Assembly (NCBI RefSeq): GCF_009649685.1
Contig: NZ_WJPK01000002.1
Location: 846,202 to 910,201, forward strand
Reading direction: 5' to 3'
From: Flavobacteriaceae bacterium EG-1
GTDB taxonomy: Bacteria; Bacteroidota; Bacteroidia; Flavobacteriales; Flavobacteriaceae
Length of the DNA: 64,000 nucleotides
Part shown: positions 9,324-17,211 of the stretch, piece after piece
How positions within the stretch are numbered: the stretch's first letter is position 1
Layout of the letters: the number at the start of each line of letters is the position of its first letter
Notes under the pieces: generated by a model
Told to the model about the DNA's origin: nothing
The model's database searches: none
What the model saw: only the letters and a program-made list of their open reading frames with translations
Position numbers and translations under genes: made by a program

Positions 9324-10238
9324 CTAGCTATGATTCTGTTTTAAATAATCTTCAAGTTCTATAACCTTTTTAATATGCTTTGCTGCAATTTCTTCGTGTA
9401 TAGCATCAAACTGTAATATCGGTTCTCGTACCTTAGCTGTTTTGTAAACACCTTGTTCGTATAATAATCTTTTGAAAAAATGAATTGAAATATCAAGATG
9501 CTGATTGGAGAATGCTAGAATTGGTATTATTTTTCTAAAAAGTTCTTCAGATTCTTCAATATTACCTTGTTTGAAAAGACGATATATTTCGGAATAAATA
9601 TAATGCATTCCAGTTGGCATAAATGCATGTACACCTCGTTTTAAACCTTCAAGCATTTGAGAAACAGCCCAACCACCACTTAAATTTAATTGACCTTTTG
9701 TTAATTCTAATATTCGCGAATATTTTACTCCCGCAGGCACCGTCTCAATCTTAAGACAACGAAATGTTTCGTACTTTTTAAAGAGCATATAAATTAATTG
9801 ATCTGGTAATCCTTCTCCTGAAAAATCCCAATCTTGTAGCATAATCATTTCTGGACCCAAATTAGCTAGTTCTGAAAAATGGGCTTCAAACATTACTTCG
9901 TTTTCATAGGGTATTTGAAAAAGGACGTTTTTACAACCGAGTTCTAAATGTGCTTTTAATAGTTTTTTACTTTCATTAAGTTCTAAGGCACCTATTCCTG
10001 CTATTACAGGTAAGTCTCCGGCTATTTCTAAAACTGCTGACACCATACTTAGGCGCTCAGAAGTTGATAATTTATAAACTTCTGATGCCATTGCCGGAAC
10101 TAAAAATCCAGCAACTCCTGCATCAATGGCATAAGAAACATTGTTCTTAAGCGCTGCTAAGTCTATCTCATTGTTTTTAGTGAATGGAGTATTTAAAACA
10201 GTTACTATTCCATGTAAAGGGTAAAGTTCCTTTTTCAA
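9324..10238 (-). CDS. Divergent DapA/NanA-family lyase or aldolase
   Basis: TIM-barrel class I aldolase of the dihydrodipicolinate synthase/N-acetylneuraminate lyase family, full length at 304 residues. The Schiff-base lysine is present at 163 (CLKIE). The usual GTTGE loop is replaced by PAMASEVYKLS near 48-58. The region that normally holds the catalytic tyrosine (Y-N-x-P) reads MLQDWDFSGEG near 133-142 with no tyrosine, so the chemistry or substrate probably differs from NanA and DapA. It is the last gene of a minus-strand unit with an importer, a ROK kinase and a SIS isomerase. That context fits cleavage of a keto-acid or keto-deoxy sugar derived from the imported glycan. Confidence 0.8.
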   Translation of the reverse strand: MKKELYPLHGIVTVLNTPFTKNNEIDLAALKNNVSYAIDAGVAGFLVPAMASEVYKLSTSERLSMVSAVLEIAGDLPVIAGIGALELNESKKLLKAHLELGCKNVLFQIPYENEVMFEAHFSELANLGPEMIMLQDWDFSGEGLPDQLIYMLFKKYETFRCLKIETVPAGVKYSRILELTKGQLNLSGGWAVSQMLEGLKRGVHAFMPTGMHYIYSEIYRLFKQGNIEESEELFRKIIPILAFSNQHLDISIHFFKRLLYEQGVYKTAKVREPILQFDAIHEEIAAKHIKKVIELEDYLKQNHS

Positions 10239-10283
10239 TATGATAGTTTTTTATCGGTTTTATTTAATATAATGCGCTGGCCC

Positions 10284-11516
10284 TTATTTAGTTAATTCAA
10301 CTTGGGCTAATTCATTTACACCTGGTTTATAGCCATTTAATGCGTAATAAATAATAAACGCATAACAAGAAAGCGGCAGAATGTATGATAAATGAAGTCC
10401 TATAGATGGCATATCTGCTAAAACTCCTTGTAATAATGGTAGTATAGCCCCTCCAACTGGTGCCATTACTAAAATACCCGCGGCTTTGTTAGTATATTTA
10501 CCAAGACCATTAATCGCTAAAGTAAATATGTTGGACCACATAATGGAATTAAAAAGTCCAACAGATAGCATAGCCCACATGGCTATATAACCGCTGGTTA
10601 AAATTGTCAATGCAAGTAATAGTACAGATGCTATTGCTGAAAAACATAACACTTTTTGAGCACTAATTTTTTGTAGGATTGCAGATCCTAAAAAACGTCC
10701 TACCATTAATCCACCCCAATAAAGCGGAATATAAGTAGCTGCTTTTTTTTCAGCGAAACCTGCAATGTTATCTTCATTTAAAAAGTTTACGATAAAGCTC
10801 CCAATAGTTACTTCAGCACCAACATATAACATTAAAGCAATTGCTCCTAATCGCAATTGCCTAAACTTCAGCACATTACCTTTTACCTTTACACCATCTG
10901 TTTCTAGAATCTTTGGAAGCTTTAAGAAGAAGAAAATAGCAGCGATTAAAAATGCAAAAATTGCTAAACCTACATAGGGGCCCTCAACAGCTGCAGCAGC
11001 TTCTTGCGGACTGTTATAATGTCCGAGAATTAGAAATCCACCTGCTAAAGGCGCAAGGGTAGTAGCTAAGGAATTAATACCCTGCGCTAAGTTTAACCTA
11101 CTTGAAGCAGTTTCTGGTTTCCCTAAAATTATAACATAGGGATTGGCTACTACTTGTAATATTACACTGCCTGTTGCCATGGTAAAAAGTCCGAATAAAA
11201 ATAAAGGATACGATACAGACCAAGAGGCTGGTAAGAATAAGAGTGCACCTAAACCTATGGTAATTAACCCGGCGGAAATTCCTTTTTTATATCCTATACG
11301 CTCTATTAGAAGACTAGCAGGAATGGCCATTAAAAAGTAAGCGCCAAAGAAGCAAAATTGGATGAGCATTGTTTCTGTGTAACTCATTTTAAATAAGCCC
11401 TTGAAATGCGGAATTAAAATATCGTTTAATGATACGATTACTCCCCATATGAAAAATAGGGTTGTCATTAGAGCGAAGGCACCCTTGTAAGTGTTAGTTT
11501 GAGCCGTTGATTTCAA
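10284..11516 (-). CDS. FucP/NagP-type sugar:proton symporter (MFS)
   Basis: Inner-membrane sugar importer of the major facilitator superfamily, in the fucose/N-acetylglucosamine permease branch. About twelve hydrophobic segments are visible. The motif SLNDILIPHFKGLF near residues 29-42 is typical of FucP and NagP, with the loop ERIGYKKG near 71-78 as the MFS A-loop. The length of 410 residues is normal. It sits 45 bases upstream of the lyase gene on the same transcript and downstream of the DUF3748 gene. It probably brings in the monosaccharide freed by the glycosidase at 14661. The exact sugar is not determined; similar permeases carry fucose, GlcNAc, glucose or mannose. Confidence 0.88.
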   Translation of the reverse strand: MKSTAQTNTYKGAFALMTTLFFIWGVIVSLNDILIPHFKGLFKMSYTETMLIQFCFFGAYFLMAIPASLLIERIGYKKGISAGLITIGLGALLFLPASWSVSYPLFLFGLFTMATGSVILQVVANPYVIILGKPETASSRLNLAQGINSLATTLAPLAGGFLILGHYNSPQEAAAAVEGPYVGLAIFAFLIAAIFFFLKLPKILETDGVKVKGNVLKFRQLRLGAIALMLYVGAEVTIGSFIVNFLNEDNIAGFAEKKAATYIPLYWGGLMVGRFLGSAILQKISAQKVLCFSAIASVLLLALTILTSGYIAMWAMLSVGLFNSIMWSNIFTLAINGLGKYTNKAAGILVMAPVGGAILPLLQGVLADMPSIGLHLSYILPLSCYAFIIYYALNGYKPGVNELAQVELTK

Positions 11517-11547
11517 AATAGTTGGTTTAAGTTGTAATTAATCGCTA

Positions 11548-12924
11548 CTACTTTAGTGCGTCTTGAATGTCTAAAAGAAAAATTTGTTTATACTCGTTTG
11601 TTTGTACACTATCTATTATTCGCGATTCACTTGAATGAGCTATAAGTGCATCGTATGCTAGCGTTTTTCCATCATGAGATACTACTAAATCTTCTCGATT
11701 TAATTCACTTGGAGTTAGTAAAATAGACTTGCCAAAATTTTCTGAATCTCCTACATAACTAGCGTATATTTTTCCTTGACAAATAGAAAATATCCATTGG
11801 TCAGACGGGTGCCATCTAATAAAATCTGCGGCTGCTCTATAATTTGTAACCTGTATTGGTTTTTTATCCGGGTCGTCTGACTTATCTGAACCATCAACAG
11901 GAATAATAAACACTTGTAGAATGCCATTTTTGTCTTTGGATAAATATGCAATTTTATCTCCAGCATATGAACCTCTTACAATTCCATCATCTGCAGTACT
12001 ATATGTTAATCTTTTTATTTTAATTCCCTTTGGTGGTTCTGGATAGGTATTTGCATCACCAGAATATGCCGAAGTAATATCAACTGTGTTTGGAATTTCA
12101 GCTATGAAAAGTGAAGTTTCATAATCTATTCCGTTTGTGGCTCGGACCTTTCCAATAAATGCACGTTTTGAACCTAAAGAATCAACCCAAGAATCTCCAT
12201 AAGCCTTCTCTATTTCGCCGGGTTTTGATTTTCCTTTTTTTGCGGGTTTTAATAATACAGCAAAAAAATGACTGAAGCCTTTGGGTGCATTTTTATTTGA
12301 TTCCATATATCCGATAGTTCGGTCATATTCTTGTTGGAGAAAATCGTCATAGGTAAAACCAATACGTTTGCCATTTTTTGAATATTCATGTCGATGTGTG
12401 CCACCTCTTTGTGCTCCAGGAGTGGTTGGTTTATCTGTTGACACATCTCTTAAATCGACAATCGAAAATTGCCCTTCACCATCAGCACTAGCGATAGCTC
12501 CATTTCTATTTTTAATATCATAATATCCTCTATTTTCAACTTCATTTAATTGTGGGCCATGGATGAAAATTACTTTATTTTCAGTTGGATGGTATGAAAC
12601 AGCTGCTACACCCGGTGCTGCATTTTCTCCAGAAACAGATTCGGGTTTCCATAATACGGTTTCTTCTCCTGTAGAGATATTTACTTTTTCAACAGACTTA
12701 CTATTAGCAAGATTGGTATTGAAAACCATGTATCTTGTGTCGTAGCAAAGAAAATTTCCATCTGGTGAGAAATTATCATTATTATCTAAGGCATGCGTTT
12801 TAGCGTTAAACGTCAATTGTTTTTCTACCATAATTTTGTTTTTTGTTGCAATTTGTTCTTTACAACTCACAATTAGTATTATTGATGCAATTAAAAAGGG
12901 ACTTTTAAATTTTAAACGATGCAT
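11548..12924 (-). CDS. DUF3748 (YidR-like) beta-propeller lipoprotein
   Basis: Lipoprotein with signal ending in LIVSC (Cys about 21), followed by WD40/PD40-like propeller repeats. Local signatures DNFSPDGNFLCYDTR, NVIFIHGP-like (KVIFIHGP), GAQRGGTHRHEYSKNG, GFTYDD and WHPSDQWIFS match what I recall of the uncharacterised enterobacterial YidR family (DUF3748). No enzyme activity is established for it. It lies between the SIS isomerase and the importer on the minus strand with small gaps, so it is part of the catabolic unit. A role as periplasmic sugar epimerase, lactonase or lyase would fit a propeller but is inference only. Confidence 0.75.
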   Translation of the reverse strand: MHRLKFKSPFLIASIILIVSCKEQIATKNKIMVEKQLTFNAKTHALDNNDNFSPDGNFLCYDTRYMVFNTNLANSKSVEKVNISTGEETVLWKPESVSGENAAPGVAAVSYHPTENKVIFIHGPQLNEVENRGYYDIKNRNGAIASADGEGQFSIVDLRDVSTDKPTTPGAQRGGTHRHEYSKNGKRIGFTYDDFLQQEYDRTIGYMESNKNAPKGFSHFFAVLLKPAKKGKSKPGEIEKAYGDSWVDSLGSKRAFIGKVRATNGIDYETSLFIAEIPNTVDITSAYSGDANTYPEPPKGIKIKRLTYSTADDGIVRGSYAGDKIAYLSKDKNGILQVFIIPVDGSDKSDDPDKKPIQVTNYRAAADFIRWHPSDQWIFSICQGKIYASYVGDSENFGKSILLTPSELNREDLVVSHDGKTLAYDALIAHSSESRIIDSVQTNEYKQIFLLDIQDALK

Positions 12925-12945
12925 TTGTTGTTTCTTAATTGGAGT

Positions 12946-13581
12946 TTAGAAAATAGTTTCTTCAACCATTATACAAAGGGCATGATAAATTGGTAAATGA
13001 TATTCTTGAACCGAAGCAGTATTTGTTGCCGGAACACAAATTGCAACGTCGCATAACTCTTTTATTTTACCTCCAGTTTCACCAAGTAATCCGATAACTT
13101 TTATTCCTATTGCTTTTGCAGTAATACAGGCATCAATAACATTTTTAGAATTTCCTGAAGTGCTTATGGCCAATAACACATCATTTTTTTTTCCATAACC
13201 TAATACCTGTTGGGCGAAAACAAAATCACCACCAATATCATTTGAAATTGCAGAAATTAATCCTCCATGTGCATTTAATGAAATAGCAGGCAAACCCATT
13301 TCTAATTTTGTTGCTAGTAATGCTCCTCTTTCTTCTGAAGACTCTTGAAGACGTTTTTTAACTTCTGAAGTTACAGGGCGCTTTTTAGAAAAACTTTTCA
13401 TTAGTTCACCCACAATATGGTCGGAGTCGGATGCACTTCCGCCATTTCCACAAATTAATAATTTACCTTCATCTTCAAATGATTGTATTAATAACTGGCT
13501 TGATTTTCTTACCGTTTCTTTACACGATAAAAGTGAAGGATATCGTTCTATTAATTTTTCAAGTATTGCTTCTTGAGTCAT
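12946..13581 (-). CDS. GmhA-like SIS-domain sugar-phosphate isomerase
   Basis: Cytoplasmic SIS-fold protein of the sedoheptulose-7-phosphate isomerase type, 211 residues. It shows GNGGSASDSDHIVGEL near residues 46-61, in which the His and Glu match the GmhA catalytic positions. STSGNS follows near 140, and QEYHLPIYHALC near the C-terminus supplies the second His. An insertion rich in Lys, Arg and Ser (about 65-90) is larger than in classical GmhA. No heptose-biosynthesis genes are nearby; instead it is sandwiched between a ROK kinase and catabolic genes. It therefore probably isomerises an aldose or ketose phosphate in a degradation pathway. MurQ or AgaS function is less likely. Confidence 0.8.
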   Translation of the reverse strand: MTQEAILEKLIERYPSLLSCKETVRKSSQLLIQSFEDEGKLLICGNGGSASDSDHIVGELMKSFSKKRPVTSEVKKRLQESSEERGALLATKLEMGLPAISLNAHGGLISAISNDIGGDFVFAQQVLGYGKKNDVLLAISTSGNSKNVIDACITAKAIGIKVIGLLGETGGKIKELCDVAICVPATNTASVQEYHLPIYHALCIMVEETIF

Positions 13582-13613
13582 TATATTATTCTATTAGCGT
13601 TTTCTTTTTCTGT

Positions 13614-14597
13614 TTAATGTAGTGCGACTCCAAGGGCCGCATAGTCACCAATTTTATCACCTAATTTGGCCGGTACGATAGTGCATACCTCCAATGCCTC
13701 TGGAATTGCTTCTTTTTTAAGGACCTCATAGACCAATGGTTTTAATAGTGCTTCGTTTCTAGCATAAATACTACCAATAACAATGCATTCAGGGTTTAGG
13801 ATATCGATAAGTAAAGCCAATCCCTTGCCTAGATATTCTGCAGTTATTTTTACAATTCCAAGTGCAACAGCATCGCCTTTAAGTGCAGCAGTAAATACAG
13901 TTTTAGCAGTTATTGCATCAACTTCATTTAAAGTGTTACAAAAGTCAACTTCAATGTTATTTTCTAGTTTGTTTTTAACGGTACTCTTTGCCAATTGTGC
14001 TATTCCGCCCCCACTACAAAAACCTTCAAAGGAACCCGCTTTCCCAAAACCAATCGGTCCAGTTTGTGCTAAACGTAGATGACCAACTTCGCCGCCGAGG
14101 TCATTTGTACCCGAATAAATTTTCCCATTTAATATAAGACCTGCGCCCATGCCTGTGCCAAAAGTTAGAAATACCATATTCTGAGTTCCTTTTCCTGCAC
14201 CCATCATCCATTCTGCTATTGCCCCTGCATTGGCATCGTTTTGAATTGTTACATCAATGTTGAATTCTTTTTCTAGAATTGCTACAATTGGTATATTATC
14301 CCATCCCGGTAAATTAGGTGGAGATTTAATTAATCCTTTTTTCGAATTAAGTGGTCCTCCACAACTAATACCTATTTTAATAAATTGTTTTCGATCATAC
14401 CTTTCAAAAAACGAATGAATATTTTTTATGAATTCGTTTATAATTACTTCTGGACCTCGCTCTACCTTGGTTTCGAAAAATATCTTTTCGTAAATGTTAA
14501 AAGCATTATCTCCTAATACAATAGCGCATTTTGTGCCACCAATATCTATACCCACATAAAGGTCTTGAGGTGATTTAGTATTGGTTTTGTTATTCAT
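13614..14597 (-). CDS. ROK-family sugar kinase
   Basis: ATP-dependent sugar kinase of the ROK family, 327 residues, cytoplasmic. DIGGTKCAIVLG (residues about 18-29) is the phosphate-binding loop, QNDANAGAIAEW holds the catalytic Asp near 121, and FGTGMGAGLIL and GGEVGHLRL follow. The usual zinc-binding cysteine cluster (C-x-C-G-x-x-G-C) is absent: the segment reads GPIGFGKAGSFEGFCSGGG, a variant I associate with Bacteroidetes members. No helix-turn-helix precedes the kinase, so it is an enzyme rather than a repressor. Cotranscribed with a SIS isomerase and a lyase-family gene, it probably phosphorylates an imported hexose or amino sugar. Specificity cannot be told from sequence alone. Confidence 0.85.
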   Translation of the reverse strand: MNNKTNTKSPQDLYVGIDIGGTKCAIVLGDNAFNIYEKIFFETKVERGPEVIINEFIKNIHSFFERYDRKQFIKIGISCGGPLNSKKGLIKSPPNLPGWDNIPIVAILEKEFNIDVTIQNDANAGAIAEWMMGAGKGTQNMVFLTFGTGMGAGLILNGKIYSGTNDLGGEVGHLRLAQTGPIGFGKAGSFEGFCSGGGIAQLAKSTVKNKLENNIEVDFCNTLNEVDAITAKTVFTAALKGDAVALGIVKITAEYLGKGLALLIDILNPECIVIGSIYARNEALLKPLVYEVLKKEAIPEALEVCTIVPAKLGDKIGDYAALGVALH

Positions 14598-14660
14598 TGT
14601 TTATGCGATTTCTTATTTCACTTAAAATAGCCAATTAATTAAAAATATAAATGAAGCTTT

Positions 14661-16994
14661 TTATTGTTTTAATACCCAAACATCGGTAACTCGAGATTGC
14701 TTTCTCCAATTTAAATGCTCCTCATTAGGTTTGTCGAAAGTAATTTTAAGTTTCCCATCTTTTATTAATTCTTTACTTAATGGAAACTCTTTAAATTGCT
14801 CAAAATCTTTTTCATATTTAGTAGGTCTAAGGCGTTTGCCATTTGCCCTAAGTAATGCTTCACCATAACCCGAGACTCTTATGAGATAATCTGTGTTAGA
14901 ATTTAGTTCATCGTATTCTAAAGTAGGTGTAAATTGAAATAATTGTGTGGATAGCCTTTTTCTACTAAGACCATCTTTTTCCCATAGAAAATCGATAGCA
15001 TCATCGGTTTTAGAGGTTACATGTTTTGCATCAGCACTCGAAATATTATCGTAGAAACTACCTTCACTGGGTTGGTCATAGGAACGTAAAAATTCTATTC
15101 GCGCTAATTTTTCATCCTCAGTATTAAGTGATTCTATTTTTTTAAACTCATCTTCTAACCACCATCTGTTGTTTAATGGATAATCTATTAAATCGAGTAT
15201 CGCTCCTCTTTCATAACCACTGGCATTATATTTTGTAACGCTTGTTTGGGCTCCTACAGATTTAAATAAAGCTTCTGCGTAATCAAAAACCTTCTTTTTT
15301 AAATTTTGAGCTACAGGTTCGCTATCTGCTTTTTGTAGATGAGCTAGTACTTTAGTTATCGTTTTTTCTGTACCTTCCTTTTCGGCATTGGCCAAAATTT
15401 TATAGGCCTCAGCTTCAAGGGTCTTTTCATAGATTAACCTATCTTGAATGTAGGCATCATAATAAGCGCGCATTAGTAGTTGCTGCCAACGCCAATTGTT
15501 TTGTAGTTGTGGATTTTCAATTTCTAACTCTTTCCATAAAGTTAATGTTTCTTTTACAACAGAATTTTCGACTAAAGAACCATTCCAATTTTTTTCAAGA
15601 TTTAAAATTCCAGTTTCTGCTTTTTTTGCAATTTCATTTCCAAAGAAAAAGCGACAGTATTCTATAACAGTATTATCGATATCAACTTTTGGATTCCACC
15701 CCAGTTGACTCCATATTACTTTATTAACATCATCATGAGAACCATCCGAATAGGTAATAAATCCATCAGTGTATTGTGAGTCTTGATTAAAAAGTTTGGC
15801 ATAATAATGAGGTTGCGGATTACTAGGCTCTCTCCCTAAAGTAAGGGCAAAAGCTTGATCCCAATTTTCAACAGGATAATGACAACGCACTGTATGTGTG
15901 ATGTCTGGGTAGAAACGATGTTTGTATTTTTTTGACAATAATTCACGCTCCAATTGTATCGGGGGACTACTTGGTCCATAAACGAGTCCTTTTAACCAAT
16001 CTGGTTTTTCTTCTTTTAAATAATTAAAAAAGTAATCAACTTTTTCTTTTTCGAAGCCTTGTAAAGAAACCCAAATTCCGGCGTTGGGATGATGTATTTT
16101 TAAAAGCTTCGATAAATTTTCTAAATAGGGCATTAACACTGATGGATGATTATCTCCTGGATCACCACCGGGCACAAAAACTCCATCTAATCTTGGTACT
16201 CGTGCATAGAATTCTTCCTGTTCTTTTAAACCTTCTTCAGGTGCGTTTTTTACAGTTAAATCTTTTGGTGCAGGTGTCCAAACCCAGTATTCGGCATCAT
16301 ATTTATCACATATCTTGCTGAGTTCAACTTCCATTTGCTGAGGATGAATTTTAAAATGTACACTAGATGCAGGGTCTTGAAAAGGGATGTTCTCAAAACT
16401 ATTAGCTCCAAAAAGAACTTGTTCTCGAAAGTGTTGATCAAACTGTTCAACTGTCCATGAATCCCATGAATTAGCAGTATTACGATACCCGAATTGATGT
16501 CCTCTTAGTTCGTATTGTGGTGCTTCCGAAATATCTAAGGTTTTTGAAACTGAAAATTGCTGTTCGCTCATTTTTGCAGTACGAAGAAGTTTGCCTATAC
16601 CATAAAGAATTCCTCTTTTATCGGCTGCAATTATCCAAAGTACATTAATATTCTCGTTATTTTCGTATACTAAACGATATCCTTCTTTTTTGAATTCTAC
16701 ATTATTGTTTTCACGTTGAGGTACCACTAAATTATGTAAATTCTTATCTGAACTTAAGACAATAGCGACTATTGTTTTTGAAGAAGTTTTCGCAGTTGTT
16801 TTTAAGTTTAGTTGTGTTCTTTTAGCTATTTCTTCTGTTAAAACGGTTGAGGCCGTTTCTTGAAAATTAGATTGAATTGAAGGAGAAAGAACTATAGTAG
16901 CTTCTGATAAATTTACTATTTCATCATTGGATTTAGCACATGAAAAGCAGGTAATTATTATTGCCAAAACCGATATTTTTATACTTGTTTTCAT
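14661..16994 (-). CDS. Exported TIM-barrel glycosidase-like lipoprotein, unclassified
   Basis: Lipoprotein signal ending in CFSC (Cys about 19). Residues 30-150 resemble the small N-terminal alpha/beta domain found before the barrel in GH20, GH67, GH84 and GH115 enzymes, ending in the typical GILYGIGKLLR. A TIM-barrel-like region follows, opening with LRGHQFGYR and continuing through VFVPGGDPGDN near 275, GIWVSLQGFE near 308 and TYSDGSHDDVNK near 420. A helical region and a C-terminal beta-sandwich complete the 777 residues. I cannot assign a CAZy family. Candidates are alpha-glucuronidase-like or hexosaminidase-like enzymes. It is the first gene after the SusCD terminator and probably supplies substrate to the kinase/isomerase/lyase genes downstream. 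Confidence 0.7.
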   Translation of the reverse strand: MKTSIKISVLAIIITCFSCAKSNDEIVNLSEATIVLSPSIQSNFQETASTVLTEEIAKRTQLNLKTTAKTSSKTIVAIVLSSDKNLHNLVVPQRENNNVEFKKEGYRLVYENNENINVLWIIAADKRGILYGIGKLLRTAKMSEQQFSVSKTLDISEAPQYELRGHQFGYRNTANSWDSWTVEQFDQHFREQVLFGANSFENIPFQDPASSVHFKIHPQQMEVELSKICDKYDAEYWVWTPAPKDLTVKNAPEEGLKEQEEFYARVPRLDGVFVPGGDPGDNHPSVLMPYLENLSKLLKIHHPNAGIWVSLQGFEKEKVDYFFNYLKEEKPDWLKGLVYGPSSPPIQLERELLSKKYKHRFYPDITHTVRCHYPVENWDQAFALTLGREPSNPQPHYYAKLFNQDSQYTDGFITYSDGSHDDVNKVIWSQLGWNPKVDIDNTVIEYCRFFFGNEIAKKAETGILNLEKNWNGSLVENSVVKETLTLWKELEIENPQLQNNWRWQQLLMRAYYDAYIQDRLIYEKTLEAEAYKILANAEKEGTEKTITKVLAHLQKADSEPVAQNLKKKVFDYAEALFKSVGAQTSVTKYNASGYERGAILDLIDYPLNNRWWLEDEFKKIESLNTEDEKLARIEFLRSYDQPSEGSFYDNISSADAKHVTSKTDDAIDFLWEKDGLSRKRLSTQLFQFTPTLEYDELNSNTDYLIRVSGYGEALLRANGKRLRPTKYEKDFEQFKEFPLSKELIKDGKLKITFDKPNEEHLNWRKQSRVTDVWVLKQ

Positions 16995-17119
16995 ATTAAT
17001 GCGGGATTAATTTACATCATTTAAACCTGTAAAACTTATTTGACTTGCACTTATTTTTAGATTAAAATGTTCGAATTTGATTCGATTTTTTTGGTTTAAG
17101 TACCAAAAATCTTTTTTCC

Positions 17120-17149
17120 AAAAAATTGCCTGGGTTTCCCCAGGCAATT
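17120..17149 (-). terminator. Intrinsic terminator after susD
   Basis: A perfect 11-base-pair stem, AATTGCCTGGG (17124-17134) with CCCAGGCAATT (17139-17149), encloses a 4-base loop. Read on the minus strand it is followed by a run of T. It lies 62 bases beyond the SusD stop and should end or attenuate the SusCD transcript before the glycosidase gene. Confidence 0.85.
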
Positions 17150-17211
17150 AAAAAAAACTAACACAACACAATGTAAATAGAATGAGAATGTACTCTTACA
17201 TAGTATTTTTA

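Noticed and set aside
13783-14082. Plus-strand frame of 99 codons opposite the ROK kinase
   Set aside because: It is a shadow of the kinase coding sequence with no recognisable domain.
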